Below, piece by piece: positions 9,474 through 17,991 of a stretch of DNA of 64,000 nucleotides; positions within the stretch are counted from its first letter, which is position 1, and every line of letters starts with the position of its first letter. Source of the stretch: Streptomyces cacaoi (GTDB lineage Bacteria > Actinomycetota > Actinomycetes > Streptomycetales > Streptomycetaceae). The notes beneath the pieces were generated by a model. It did not search any database, was not told where the DNA came from, and saw only the letters and a program-made list of their open reading frames with translations. The position numbers and the translations under genes are program-made. Location of the stretch: assembly GCF_006539165.1 (NCBI RefSeq), contig NZ_BJMM01000017.1, positions 103,285 to 167,284 on the forward strand, given 5' to 3'.

Positions 9474-9500
9474 GCGCCCCGGCCGGGCGGGCCGGGGCGC
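9474..9500 (-). terminator. Hairpin terminator downstream of ABC exporter operon
   Basis: A perfect 11-bp stem, GCGCCCCGGCC (9474-9484) with GGCCGGGGCGC (9490-9500), and a 5-nt loop, lies 21 nt past the permease stop codon. There is no T-run, as is common in Streptomyces. Confidence 0.6.
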
Positions 9501-9520
9501 GGGTGCCGGACGGGCGCGGG

Positions 9521-10375
9521 CTAGTTGCCCAGGCGGCGCCGGTAGGCGCGCATCGTCAGCGGGAAGAAGACGACGAGGAAGCCCGCCATCCAGGCCAGGG
9601 CGCCGGGCAGGGACGACAGATCGCCCTTGCCGAGCAGGAGTTCGCGGTTGACGTCCGTCATCAGCGTCACCGGGTTGAGGTTCACCCACGCCTGGAGCCA
9701 GCCGGGCATGGTCTCGGCCGGGGCGAAGATGTTGCTGCCGAAGCTGAGCGGCATCACGGCGCACACCAGGATGCCGGGCACGGCCGCCGGGGTGGGGATC
9801 ATGATGCCCGCGAAGATCGACATCCAGCACAGGCACAGCCCGAAGACGATCATCAGGGCGACGGCCAGCAGCACCTCGAACGGGTTCGTCTGGATGCGGA
9901 AGCCGATGAGGGTGCTCACACCGAGGACGATCGCGATGGACAGCACATAGCGCACGACATCGCCGATGACCATGCCGGCCAGCGGTGCCGAGCGGGCGAT
10001 GGGCAGGCTGCGCAGCCGGTCGAAGAAGCCCTTCTGGATGTCGGTGCACAGCGCCACGCCGGTGCCGATCGTCAGGAACAGCGGGCAGAACACCAGCAGT
10101 CCCGGCACCAGGTCCTGGAGGTAGCCGTTGCGGTCCCCGTCGGCGATGGCGCCGCTGAACAGGAACGTGAACATGAACAGCATCAGCAGCGGCTGGAAGG
10201 TCACGTCGACGAGGGTGTCGGGGTTCTTCTTCAGCTTGATGGTGTTGCGCGAGGCCAGGCTGAACGCCTGTCCGACGGCCTCCAGCGGGCCGATGCGGCG
10301 CCGCTGCGTGCCCTGTGCGAGCGGCTGCTGCGGCGGTGCCGGCTGAGGCGGGGTCTGCATCGCGGGCATCGTCAT
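9521..10375 (-). CDS. ABC-2 type export permease (DrrB family)
   Basis: Membrane component of a two-gene drug or lipid exporter, 284 aa. After a Pro/Gln-rich N-terminal tail of about 25 residues it shows six hydrophobic segments, beginning with LLMLFMFTFLFSGAIA and LVFCPLFLTIGTGVALC. The conserved cytoplasmic stretch DIQKGFFDRLRSLPIARSA is typical of the DrrB/NodJ ABC-2 family. ATG 10375 overlaps the stop of the ATPase gene (ATGA), so the pair is coupled. It is probably the export system of a neighbouring natural-product locus; cargo unknown. Confidence 0.88.
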   Translation of the reverse strand: MTMPAMQTPPQPAPPQQPLAQGTQRRRIGPLEAVGQAFSLASRNTIKLKKNPDTLVDVTFQPLLMLFMFTFLFSGAIADGDRNGYLQDLVPGLLVFCPLFLTIGTGVALCTDIQKGFFDRLRSLPIARSAPLAGMVIGDVVRYVLSIAIVLGVSTLIGFRIQTNPFEVLLAVALMIVFGLCLCWMSIFAGIMIPTPAAVPGILVCAVMPLSFGSNIFAPAETMPGWLQAWVNLNPVTLMTDVNRELLLGKGDLSSLPGALAWMAGFLVVFFPLTMRAYRRRLGN

Positions 10376-11349
10376 GCCGGCCGTCCCCCCAACGTCTCCT
10401 CCAGGGGGGCGCGGCGGCCCCCGGGGCTGGTGATGGCGAGGAACGTCTCGTCCATCGTGGGCAGGCGCAGCCCCAGTTCGTCGAAGGCGACGCCCGCCTC
10501 GGCGAGGTGCTGCACGAGGGCCGACATCACCATCGGGTCGAGGAGCGGCACGGTCAGCCGGCCGCTGTCCTCGTCGCGGGCGGGTATGTGGCCGGTGAGG
10601 CCCAGCAGGATCTGCGCCACCGTGTCGACGTGCTCGCGCCGGGTGGGCCGCACCTGGAGGGTCTGCCCGCCGGCGCGGCGCTTCAGCTCGTCGGGCCTGC
10701 CCTCGGCGACGACGGTGCCGTGGTTGAAGACGGTGATGCGGTCCGCGAGCTGGTCGGCCTCCTCCAGGTACTGGGTGGTCAGCAGCACCGTGACGCCCTG
10801 CGCGACCAGGCCGCGCACCGTGTCCCACACCTCGTTGCGGCTGTGCGGGTCCAGGCCGGTGGTCGGCTCGTCCAGGTAGAGCACCGAGGGCCGGCCGACG
10901 AGGCTGGCGGCGAGGTCGGCGCGGCGGCGCATACCGCCCGAGTACGTCTTGACGGGCCGTTCCATGGCGTCGGTCAGGCCGAAGTTGCCCAGCAGTTCCT
11001 TCGCGCGGGCCCGGGCCCGGCCCGACGACAGCTTCATCAGGCGGCCGATGAGCGCCAGGTTCTCCAGCGCGCTCAGCTCCTCGTCGAGCGCCGCGTACTG
11101 GCCGGTGAGGCCGATGGAGCGGCGGACCGTCACCGGGTCCTTCAGCAGGTCGTGGCCGCCCACCCGGGCGCGGCCCGCGTCGGGGGTGAGCAGCGTCGCC
11201 AGGATGCGGACCGCGGTGGTCTTTCCGGCTCCGTTCGGTCCGAGAACCCCGTGCACGGTGCCGGCGGGAACGGCCAGGTGGACGTCGCGCAGCGCCGTCG
11301 TGTCCTTGAACCGTTTCACCAGCCCCTCGGCCTCGATCGCTAGCGGCAT
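10372..11349 (-). CDS. ABC exporter ATPase (DrrA family)
   Basis: Nucleotide-binding subunit, 325 aa. Walker A GPNGAGKTT, Q-loop region SIGLTGQYAALDE, signature YSGGMRRRADLAASL, Walker B SVLYLDEPTTGLD and the switch His (LLTTQYLEEADQ region) are all present. Like DrrA it has a C-terminal extension of about 90 residues, ending in the LPTMDETFLAIT motif. Operon partner of the permease directly downstream. The start ATG at 11349 lacks a strong Shine-Dalgarno sequence. Confidence 0.9.
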   Translation of the reverse strand: MPLAIEAEGLVKRFKDTTALRDVHLAVPAGTVHGVLGPNGAGKTTAVRILATLLTPDAGRARVGGHDLLKDPVTVRRSIGLTGQYAALDEELSALENLALIGRLMKLSSGRARARAKELLGNFGLTDAMERPVKTYSGGMRRRADLAASLVGRPSVLYLDEPTTGLDPHSRNEVWDTVRGLVAQGVTVLLTTQYLEEADQLADRITVFNHGTVVAEGRPDELKRRAGGQTLQVRPTRREHVDTVAQILLGLTGHIPARDEDSGRLTVPLLDPMVMSALVQHLAEAGVAFDELGLRLPTMDETFLAITSPGGRRAPLEETLGGRPA

Positions 11350-11454
11350 GAGGGTCCCTTTCGGTGCTGTGAGTGGGCGGTCGGGATCGTGTCAAGGGGC
11401 CCCGTGGCGGAACAAGGAACTTCAGCCTGGGACGAATGACGCAGTTCGCGTCCC

Positions 11455-11473
11455 GGGCGGCGGACGGCCGCCC
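11455..11473 (-). terminator. Hairpin downstream of trp/DAHP operon
   Basis: GGGCGGC (11455-11461) pairs with GCCGCCC (11467-11473) across a 5-nt loop, 14 nt after the DAHP synthase stop codon and before the ABC ATPase gene. No T-run. It probably ends the five-gene operon. Confidence 0.45.
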
Positions 11474-11487
11474 CGGGGCCCCGGGCG

Positions 11488-12894
11488 TCAGGCGCCGTGG
11501 TGTCCGCGCAGGAACTCGGCCACACGGAAGGCCAGTTCGATGGACTGGACGGCGTTCAGCCGCGGATCGCAGGCGGTCTCGTAGCGGCTGGAGAGCTGGT
11601 CGTCGAGGACCTCGGCGAGATCGCCGCCGAGGCACTCGGTGACGTCGTCGCCGGTCAACTCCAGATGGATACCGCCCGGGTGCGTGCCCTCCTGCCGGTG
11701 GACGGCGAAGAACTCGGCGACCTCGGCGGTGATGTCGGTCAGCCGCCGCGTCTTGTAGCCGCTCTCCGAGACGAAGGTGTTGCCGTGCATCGGGTCGCAG
11801 GCCCACACCGGCTCGTGCCCCGCGTCCCGCACGGCACGCAGCAGCGGCGGCAGCAGTTCGGCCGCCTTGCCCGCGCCGAGCCGGGCGATGAGCACCAGAC
11901 GGCCCGGTGCGCGCTGCGGGTCGAGGCGCTCGCACAGCTCGCGCAGGTCCGCCGGGGTGGTGCCGGGGCCGACCTTGAGCCCCACCGGGTTGCCGATACC
12001 CGACAGCAGCTCGACGTGGGCGCCGTCCGGCTGGCGGGTGCGGTCGCCGATCCACACCATGTGCGCGCTGGTGTCGAACCAGGCGCGGCGCTGCTCGTCG
12101 AAGCGGGTGAGGGCCTGCTCGTAGTGCGGCAGCAGCGCCTCGTGCGAGGTGTAGAGCTGGATCTGGTGCAGCTCCGTCTGCGAGCGGACGTCGACACCGC
12201 AGGCGGCCATGAACTTCAGCGCCCAGGTGATCTCGTCGGCGGTCTTCTCGTAGCGGCGGCCCGCGGCGCTGCGGCGGACGAACTCCTGGTTCCAGGCGTG
12301 CGCCTGGTCGAGGTCGGCGAAGCCGCCGTGGGTGAGGGCGCGCAGCACGTTCACCGCTGCCGAGGAGTGGTGGTAGGCGCGCAGCAGCCGGTCGGCGTCC
12401 GGGCGGCGGGCCTCGGCGGTGAACTCCGGCGCGTTGACGATGTCCCCGCGGAAGGCGGGAAGTTCGACGCCGTCGACCGTCTCGGTGGGCTTGCTGCGCG
12501 GCTTGCCGAACTGGCCGCCGATCCGGCCGACCTTGACGACGGGCAGCCCCGCCCCGTACGTGAGCAGGATGGCGACCTGGAGGATGACGCGCAGCTTGCT
12601 GCGGACGCCGTCCTCCGTGCAGGAGCTGAAGCGCTCGGCGCAGTCCCCGGCCTGGAGCAGGAAGCCCCTGCCGCGGGCGACGTCGCCGAGGGCGCCGCGC
12701 AGCTCCATGATCTCGGCGGGCAGCACCAGCGGAGGCTGGAGCGCGAGGGTGTTCTCCACCCGGGCGAGCTGCTCGGGGTCGGGCCACTCGGGCTGCTGGG
12801 CCGCGGGGCGGGCGCGCCAGGAGCCGGGGCTCCAGGCGGTGGGCTCCGGGGTGCGGGCAGGGGCGTGAACCGTGGTGGGGTGTGTGCCGCTCAC
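11488..12894 (-). CDS. Class II 3-deoxy-D-arabino-heptulosonate 7-phosphate synthase
   Basis: First enzyme of the shikimate pathway (phosphoenolpyruvate + erythrose 4-phosphate to DAHP), 468 aa, plant-like class II. Diagnostic stretches are LLQAGDCAERF near the N-terminus, VGRIGGQFGKPRS, GIGNPVGLKVGP, and the metal-ligand regions CDPMHGNT and GGIHLELTG. The GTG start at 12894 overlaps the trpC stop by 4 nt (GTGA). Its place at the end of a trp operon means it boosts flux into anthranilate and tryptophan for a dedicated product. The same gene combination is found in the S. coelicolor CDA cluster (established knowledge). Confidence 0.95.
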   Translation of the reverse strand: MSGTHPTTVHAPARTPEPTAWSPGSWRARPAAQQPEWPDPEQLARVENTLALQPPLVLPAEIMELRGALGDVARGRGFLLQAGDCAERFSSCTEDGVRSKLRVILQVAILLTYGAGLPVVKVGRIGGQFGKPRSKPTETVDGVELPAFRGDIVNAPEFTAEARRPDADRLLRAYHHSSAAVNVLRALTHGGFADLDQAHAWNQEFVRRSAAGRRYEKTADEITWALKFMAACGVDVRSQTELHQIQLYTSHEALLPHYEQALTRFDEQRRAWFDTSAHMVWIGDRTRQPDGAHVELLSGIGNPVGLKVGPGTTPADLRELCERLDPQRAPGRLVLIARLGAGKAAELLPPLLRAVRDAGHEPVWACDPMHGNTFVSESGYKTRRLTDITAEVAEFFAVHRQEGTHPGGIHLELTGDDVTECLGGDLAEVLDDQLSSRYETACDPRLNAVQSIELAFRVAEFLRGHHGA

Positions 12895-13679
12895 CGTCGT
12901 CCTCTCAGTTCCTCGATCGTGGCGGCGGGGTCAGCGGAGCGCATGAGCAGCTCCCCCACCAGGACAGCGTCGATTCCGGCTGCTTCCAGGGCGCGGGCGT
13001 CCTCGCCCGAGCCGATGCCGCTCTCGCCGACGAGCACCCGGTCGCCGTCCACCCGGCCGCGCAGCCGTGCGGAGAGGGTGCGGTCGAGGGAGAAGTCCCG
13101 CAGGTCGCGGTGGTTGACGCCGACGACGGCCGCGCCGGCCGCCAGGGCCGCTTCGGTCTCCTCGGCGTCGTGCACCTCCACCAGCGCCTGCATGCCCAAC
13201 TCCTCGGCGTACTTGAGGAGTTCGGCAAGACGCTGCGGGTCGAGCGCGGCGACGATCAGCAGCAGCGCGTCCGCCCCCAGGGCACGGGCCTCCAGCACCT
13301 GGTACTCGTCGACGACGAAGTCCTTGCGCAGCACGGGCAGCGGCGCCGCCGACCTGGCCACGGCCAGGTGCTCGGGCCGGCCGCCGAAGCCCTCCTCGTG
13401 GGTGAGGACGGACAGCGCCGCCGCGCCGCCGGCCGCGTAGGCGCGGGCGCGCTCCGCGGGCCGGTAGTCGTCGGTCAGCGGGCCCTTCGAGGGGCTCCGG
13501 GGCTTCATCTCGGCGATGACGGACAGGCCCGGCGCGCGCAGCGCCGCGAAGAGGTCGCGGGGCGGCGGCGCGGCGGCGGCCCGCGCCTCCAGCTCCGCCT
13601 CGGGGCGTTCGGCACGGCGGCGCGCGGTCTGCGCCTCGGCCTGTGCGACGAGGGTGCGAAGGATGTCGGCGGTGCTCAT
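12891..13679 (-). CDS. trpC: Indole-3-glycerol phosphate synthase
   Basis: 262-aa TIM barrel that ring-closes CdRP to indole-3-glycerol phosphate. Signature VIAEMKPRSPSKGPL contains the catalytic Lys and substrate-binding Ser; LPVLRKDFVVDEYQV carries the second catalytic Lys. GVNHRDL (usually NNRDL, Asn replaced by His), VGESGI and AVLVGELLMR complete the phosphate site. It overlaps trpD upstream (ATGA) and DAHP synthase downstream (GTGA). Probably a secondary copy given its company; the primary trpC would be elsewhere. Confidence 0.95.
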   Translation of the reverse strand: MSTADILRTLVAQAEAQTARRRAERPEAELEARAAAAPPPRDLFAALRAPGLSVIAEMKPRSPSKGPLTDDYRPAERARAYAAGGAAALSVLTHEEGFGGRPEHLAVARSAAPLPVLRKDFVVDEYQVLEARALGADALLLIVAALDPQRLAELLKYAEELGMQALVEVHDAEETEAALAAGAAVVGVNHRDLRDFSLDRTLSARLRGRVDGDRVLVGESGIGSGEDARALEAAGIDAVLVGELLMRSADPAATIEELRGRR

Positions 13680-14749
13680 GCGGGAACCTCCGTGCGGGCC
13701 GCTTCCTGCCAGGACGTCTTCGACCAGCGCTCCAGCAGCGCACCGGCCGCGCCGTCGTCGAGCGCGGCGGCGGCCAGCCCGAGCGCCTCGGGCCAGTCGC
13801 CGGCCGCGTCGGCCACCCGGAGCGCCGCCGCCGCGTTCAGCAGCACGATGTCCCGGGCCGGGCCCGTCCCGCCGTCCAGCAGGCGGCGGATGACGGCGGC
13901 GTTCACCGCGCGGTCGCCGCCCGCCAGATCGGCGGGGGTGGCCGGGCGCAGCCCGGTGGAGGCCGGGTCGAAGCGGTGGGTGGTGCACTCGCCGTCGCGC
14001 AGCTCGGCGACGAGCGCGGGCGCCGTGGTGCTCAGTTCGTCCATGCCGTCCTCGCTGTGGAAGACCATGGCGCGCCGCACCCCGAGCCGGTCCAGCACCC
14101 GTGTCATCGGCTCGACGAGTTCCGGATCGGGCACGCCGAGGGTGCGCAGCCGGGCGCCGGAGGGGTTGCACAGCGGGCCGAGCAGGTTGAAGACGGTGCG
14201 CACGCCCAGTTCGCGGCGCGGCCCGGCCGTGTGCCTGAACGCCGGGTGGAAGACCGGTGCGAACAGGAAGGTGATGCCGGCGGTGCGCAGGCAGGCGGCG
14301 GCCTGCGCGGGCCCCAGGTCGATGCGGACGCCCAGCTCTTCGAGGACGTCGGCGCTGCCGCAGGACGAGGAGGCGCTGCGGTTGCCGTGCTTGGCGACGG
14401 GCACGCCGCAGGCGGCGGCGACGATCGCGGACGCCGTGGAGATGTTGAAGGTGTTCAGGCCGTCGCCGCCGGTGCCGCAGGTGTCCAGCAGATCGGGCCC
14501 GTCGGCGCCGCCGGTACCGTCCGCGCTCGCGGTGTCCGCGGGGCGCAGCGGTACCGGTGTGGCGAACTCCTGGGCCGCCAGGGCCATTCCGGCCAGGTCG
14601 TCGGCGGTGACGCCGCGCACCGTCACGGCGAGCGCGAACCCGGCGATCTGTGCGCCGGTCGCGTCCCCGCGCATGATGACGCGCATCGCGGCCGCCGCCT
14701 CGTCCTGCGTGAGCGGGCGCCGCACCACGGTCTTGAGCAGGTCAATCAT
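13676..14749 (-). CDS. trpD: Anthranilate phosphoribosyltransferase
   Basis: 357 aa; transfers phosphoribose from PRPP to anthranilate. PRPP/Mg motif DTCGTGGDGLNTFNIST and the anthranilate site KHGNRSASSSCGSADVLEELG are complete, and GPLCNPSGA follows. The start at 14749 lies 8 nt inside trpG, and the stop overlaps trpC. An insertion of Asp/Gly/Ala residues between residues 72 and 86 (before DTCGTGG) is typical of high-GC actinobacterial loops. Confidence 0.96.
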   Translation of the reverse strand: MIDLLKTVVRRPLTQDEAAAAMRVIMRGDATGAQIAGFALAVTVRGVTADDLAGMALAAQEFATPVPLRPADTASADGTGGADGPDLLDTCGTGGDGLNTFNISTASAIVAAACGVPVAKHGNRSASSSCGSADVLEELGVRIDLGPAQAAACLRTAGITFLFAPVFHPAFRHTAGPRRELGVRTVFNLLGPLCNPSGARLRTLGVPDPELVEPMTRVLDRLGVRRAMVFHSEDGMDELSTTAPALVAELRDGECTTHRFDPASTGLRPATPADLAGGDRAVNAAVIRRLLDGGTGPARDIVLLNAAAALRVADAAGDWPEALGLAAAALDDGAAGALLERWSKTSWQEAARTEVPA

Positions 14750-15335
14750 CGCCGCACTCCAGGAAGTTCGCGATCAGCTGCTTGCCCTCGGGGCTGAAGA
14801 CCGACTCCGGGTGGAACTGCACGCCGAACGTGGGGTGTTCGCGGTGCCGCAGCGCCATCAGGGTGCCGTCGTCCGCGTGCGCCGCCGGCACCAGCTCGGC
14901 GGGCAGCCGGTCCTCGGCGACGGTCAGCGAGTGGTAGCGGGTGGCGGTGAACGGGTCGGGCAGCCCGGCGAGGATCCCGCCGCCGTCGTGGTGCACGGCG
15001 GACGTCTTGCCGTGCATGGGCGCGGTGCGCACCACCTCTCCCCCGTAGGCGGCGGCGATGCACTGGTGTCCCAGGCACACCCCCAGCACCGGCATATGGC
15101 CGCTCAGCTCGCGCACCGCCTCGGTGCTGACGCCCGCCTCGGCGGGTGTGCACGGCCCGGGCGAGATCACCAGCGCGTCGTAGGCGGCCAGTTCGGCGCA
15201 GCTGACGGCGTCGTTGCGGAAGACCGTGGGCGCGCCGCCGGCCTCGCCGAGGTGGTGCACCAGGTTGTAGGTGAAGGAGTCGTAGTTGTCGACGACCGCG
15301 ACGCGGGGCCGGAAGCAGGCGGTGAAGGGGCTCAT
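14742..15335 (-). CDS. trpG: Anthranilate synthase component II (glutamine amidotransferase)
   Basis: Class I amidotransferase of 197 aa supplying ammonia to TrpE. VDNYDSFTYNLVHHLGE is at the N-terminus, the oxyanion strand is ISPGPCTP, the nucleophile elbow is GVCLGHQC, and the His-Glu dyad is FGVQFHPESV. It overlaps trpE by 4 nt upstream and trpD by 8 nt downstream, so subunits I and II are translationally coupled. Confidence 0.96.
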   Translation of the reverse strand: MSPFTACFRPRVAVVDNYDSFTYNLVHHLGEAGGAPTVFRNDAVSCAELAAYDALVISPGPCTPAEAGVSTEAVRELSGHMPVLGVCLGHQCIAAAYGGEVVRTAPMHGKTSAVHHDGGGILAGLPDPFTATRYHSLTVAEDRLPAELVPAAHADDGTLMALRHREHPTFGVQFHPESVFSPEGKQLIANFLECGDD

Positions 15336-17104
15336 GCCTGTGCCTCCGCCCGGTGGACGGCGGTGATCATCGCGCCGGCCTTGTGCAGCGTCTCGCGGTA
15401 CTCGGCCTCCGGGTCGGAGTCCGCGACGACGCCCGCGCCGGCCTGGAGGTGCACCTGCCCGTCGGCGACGACCATGGTGCGCAGCCCGATCGCGAAGTCC
15501 GCGGGCCCGTCGAAGCCCGCGCAGCCGATCGCACCGCCGTAGACGCCGCGCTGCTGCGGTTCCAGCTCGGCGATGATCTCCATGGCGCGGATCTTCGGAG
15601 CGCCGGACAGGGTGCCGGCGGGGAACGCCGAGCGCAGCGCGTCCATCGCCGTGCGGCCCTCGGCCAGCCGGCCCGAGACGGTGGAGGACAGGTGCATCAC
15701 ATGGGAGAAGCGCTCCACCTTCATCAGCTGCTCCACCTCGACCGAGCCGGTCTCGGTGACCCGGCCGATGTCGTTGCGCCCCAGGTCGACGAGCATGACG
15801 TGCTCGGCACGTTCCTTGTCGTCGGCGAGGAGTTCGCGCTCCAGCCGCGCGTCCTGCTCCGGGTCGGGGTGCCGCGGCCGGGTGCCCGCCAGCGGACGGG
15901 TCTCCACCCGGCCGCCCTCGGTGCGCACCAGCAGCTCGGGCGAGGCGCCGATGATGTGCCGCCCGCCGCCCAGGCTCAGGTGGTACATGTACGGCGACGG
16001 GTTGGTCGCCCGCAGATGCCGGTACAGGTCCTGCGGCCGGGCGGCCAGCGGCCTGCTGAACCGCTGGCTGAGGACGATCTGGAAGGCGTCGCCCGCCGCG
16101 ATGTACTCGCGGGCCCGCTCCACCTTCGCGCAGAACTCCTCCCGGGTCATGTTCGGTGTCCAGCCCTCGGGGAGGGTGCCGGCCGTCGTGCCGGCGCGCT
16201 CCAGCGGCAGCCCGGTGAACCCGGACGGCCGGGCGGCACGCAGCCGTTCGCCGAGCAGCGCGAGCCGCTCCAGCGCCGCGTCGTACCTCTCCTGCGCGGG
16301 CCGGTGCAGGGTGACGAGCTGCACCCGGCGGGTCGCGTGGTCGAAGACGACGAGGTCGTCGACGGCGAGGAACGCCGACTCCGGCAGCCCGGGGCGCTCC
16401 GGCGTGCCCGCGGCACCGGGGAAGACCCCGTCGGCGACGGGCAGCCGCTCGAAGTGCCGGACCGCCTCGTAGCCGACGTAGCCGACGACGCCGCCGTGGA
16501 ACGGGGGCAGCCCGTGCACCGGCGCCTCGTCGGCGGCCAGATAGGGCTCCAGCGCGGCGAGCGGGTCACTGTCCGGCATCCCCAGCGGCTCGGGACGGTG
16601 CCCGACGTAGGAGTAGCGGGCCACGCCGCCGGAGACGGGCACCGACTCCAGCAGGAAGCCCGGCCCGTCGTCGCCGCACAGCTGCGCGAAGGCGGTGACC
16701 GGGCCGAGCGTGTCGTCCAGGAACTCCTGGTAGACGGGGACGATGTCGTAACGGCGGGCCAGGGAAGCGGCGGTGGCGCGGTCGGGCACGGTCAGATGCT
16801 CGGCGGTCGGCACGGACGCGGAGGCGGCCCCGGAGCCGGAGCCGGATGGGGCACGGGAGCCTTGGCCGGACGCGGCGTCGGAGCCGGAGGCGGCGCCGAA
16901 GCCGGGGCCCTGGCCGGACGCGGTGCCGGAGCCGGGTCCGGAGCCCGGGCCGGACGCGGCGTGCGGGCCCGGTTCTTCGGCCGGTGTGCGGGGCATCGTG
17001 TCCGGGGTGTCCGGGGTGCCCGGGGTGTCCGGGGTGCCGGGGGCGCCGGGGCGCTCGGGCCCGGCCGGCGGCCGCCCGACGTCGTCGGAGGTTCGGTGGG
17101 TCAT
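15332..17104 (-). CDS. trpE: Anthranilate synthase component I with disordered N-terminal extension
   Basis: Converts chorismate and ammonia to anthranilate. 590 aa from ATG 17104 (GAAGGCAAC upstream). The chorismate-binding core shows the motifs FCAKVERAREYIAAGDAFQIVLSQRF, NPSPYMYHL, PLAGTRPRH, DLGRNDIGRV, FPAGTLSGAPKIRAME and GAIGCAGFDG. A tryptophan feedback site (LLESVP) is retained. Residues 1-97 are an odd Pro/Gly/Ser/Ala repeat-rich extension (GSGPGSGTASGQG and similar). A GTG codon at residue 98, just before PTAEHLTVP, would give a normal-length enzyme but has no clear ribosome site. First gene of a trpEGDC-DAHP operon. No Trp-rich leader peptide was found upstream. Confidence 0.95.
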   Translation of the reverse strand: MTHRTSDDVGRPPAGPERPGAPGTPDTPGTPDTPDTMPRTPAEEPGPHAASGPGSGPGSGTASGQGPGFGAASGSDAASGQGSRAPSGSGSGAASASVPTAEHLTVPDRATAASLARRYDIVPVYQEFLDDTLGPVTAFAQLCGDDGPGFLLESVPVSGGVARYSYVGHRPEPLGMPDSDPLAALEPYLAADEAPVHGLPPFHGGVVGYVGYEAVRHFERLPVADGVFPGAAGTPERPGLPESAFLAVDDLVVFDHATRRVQLVTLHRPAQERYDAALERLALLGERLRAARPSGFTGLPLERAGTTAGTLPEGWTPNMTREEFCAKVERAREYIAAGDAFQIVLSQRFSRPLAARPQDLYRHLRATNPSPYMYHLSLGGGRHIIGASPELLVRTEGGRVETRPLAGTRPRHPDPEQDARLERELLADDKERAEHVMLVDLGRNDIGRVTETGSVEVEQLMKVERFSHVMHLSSTVSGRLAEGRTAMDALRSAFPAGTLSGAPKIRAMEIIAELEPQQRGVYGGAIGCAGFDGPADFAIGLRTMVVADGQVHLQAGAGVVADSDPEAEYRETLHKAGAMITAVHRAEAQA

Positions 17105-17836
17105 GTTGCCTTCCTCGGCGGACCGGCACGGGCGGCCGGGCGGTCGGACCCGCGGCCGGCGCGTGCCGTACGGACACGTGCGGCGCACGGCCGGTGCGGG
17201 CAGTGCAGGCGGTGCGAGCGGACGGGCGCGCCCCGGTGCGGCGCGGCGGCCCGGTACCCCACCCGGTGCCCCGCGCGGTTCCGTGGCCCGGTGGCCCGGT
17301 GCCGACGCGGGCGCTGTCGCGGTGCTGGTGCGGTTGCTGCTGGAGAGTGCGGTTGCTGCGGTGGTGCCGCCCGGGGCCGTGGTGCGGTGCTGAGCTGCTG
17401 CTGCACGGGAAGGACCGGCGTCCGGGCGGACCGCCGGGGACGACGGCTCGGCTGCCGTTCGGGGGTGGCGCCGCCGTCCTGCCGTCGGACGCTAAGCGGG
17501 CGCGTCCACCAGGCGCCATGACTTTCAGTTGCGGCCGAAACACGGCGCTGACCGGTGCGAACGGCCTCTCGGCCACCGCGGGGATCAGTTCAACGGCCTT
17601 GTAACAGGCCCGCGTTGACGTCCGGCCGCCGGGCCCGCGCGAGGAGCGTGCGCGGCGCACGGCCGCTCCGGTGCTCCGGGCCGCGCTCCGGCAGCCCTCC
17701 ACCACACCTCCCGCACGCCTCCACCGCACCTCCCGCGCACCTCAACGCGCTGCGCGGACGCCCCGGATGCCTCCGGGCGCCGTCGACGACGCCCCGCGCG
17801 CCCCCACGGAGCCGTGCATTCCACAGGGTTCCGGCA

Positions 17837-17870
17837 TGAATTCCTCACGGACAACCGGCGGAGGAATTCA
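17837..17870. promoter_or_regulatory. 10-bp inverted repeat, candidate operator
   Basis: TGAATTCCTC (17837-17846) and GAGGAATTCA (17861-17870) form a perfect inverted repeat with a 14-nt centre. It lies 26 nt upstream of the -35 box of the gntA-like gene. It could be an operator for the nearby ArsR-type regulator, or the stem of a leftward or rightward hairpin. Confidence 0.5.
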
Positions 17871-17895
17871 CAGTTCCGGACCCGAAAGATTCACA

Positions 17896-17924
17896 TTGCC
17901 AACATTGAAGCCGCTGCTTAAGGT
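17896..17924 (+). promoter_or_regulatory. Candidate sigma70-type promoter of gntA-like gene
   Basis: TTGCCA (17896-17901), a 17-nt spacer, then TAAGGT (17919-17924). The predicted transcript start is about 60 nt before ATG 17992. Confidence 0.5.
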
Positions 17925-17991
17925 TGTTGACGCTGCACGGGGAGGAGGTGCATGTACACCTACGTAATGCATTTCCAGCTAGGGGGAAAAC

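Larger units (their letters stand above)
17105..17991. other. Long divergent intergenic region (trpE / gntA-like)
   Basis: An 887-nt gap without a supported gene. Short open frames in it lack ribosome sites and recognisable products. Near trpE the leftward strand is very Gly/Ala/Arg-biased in all frames. Near the rightward gene the base composition drops and a promoter plus inverted repeat are visible (separate entries). I searched the leftward strand for a Trp-codon leader peptide and attenuator and found none. Confidence 0.5.

Noticed and set aside
17585..17854. Leftward ORF with two adjacent Trp codons upstream of trpE, considered as a leader peptide
   Set aside because: It is 89 codons, Arg/Gly-rich, lacks a ribosome site, sits 480 nt from trpE and no attenuator-like alternative hairpins follow.
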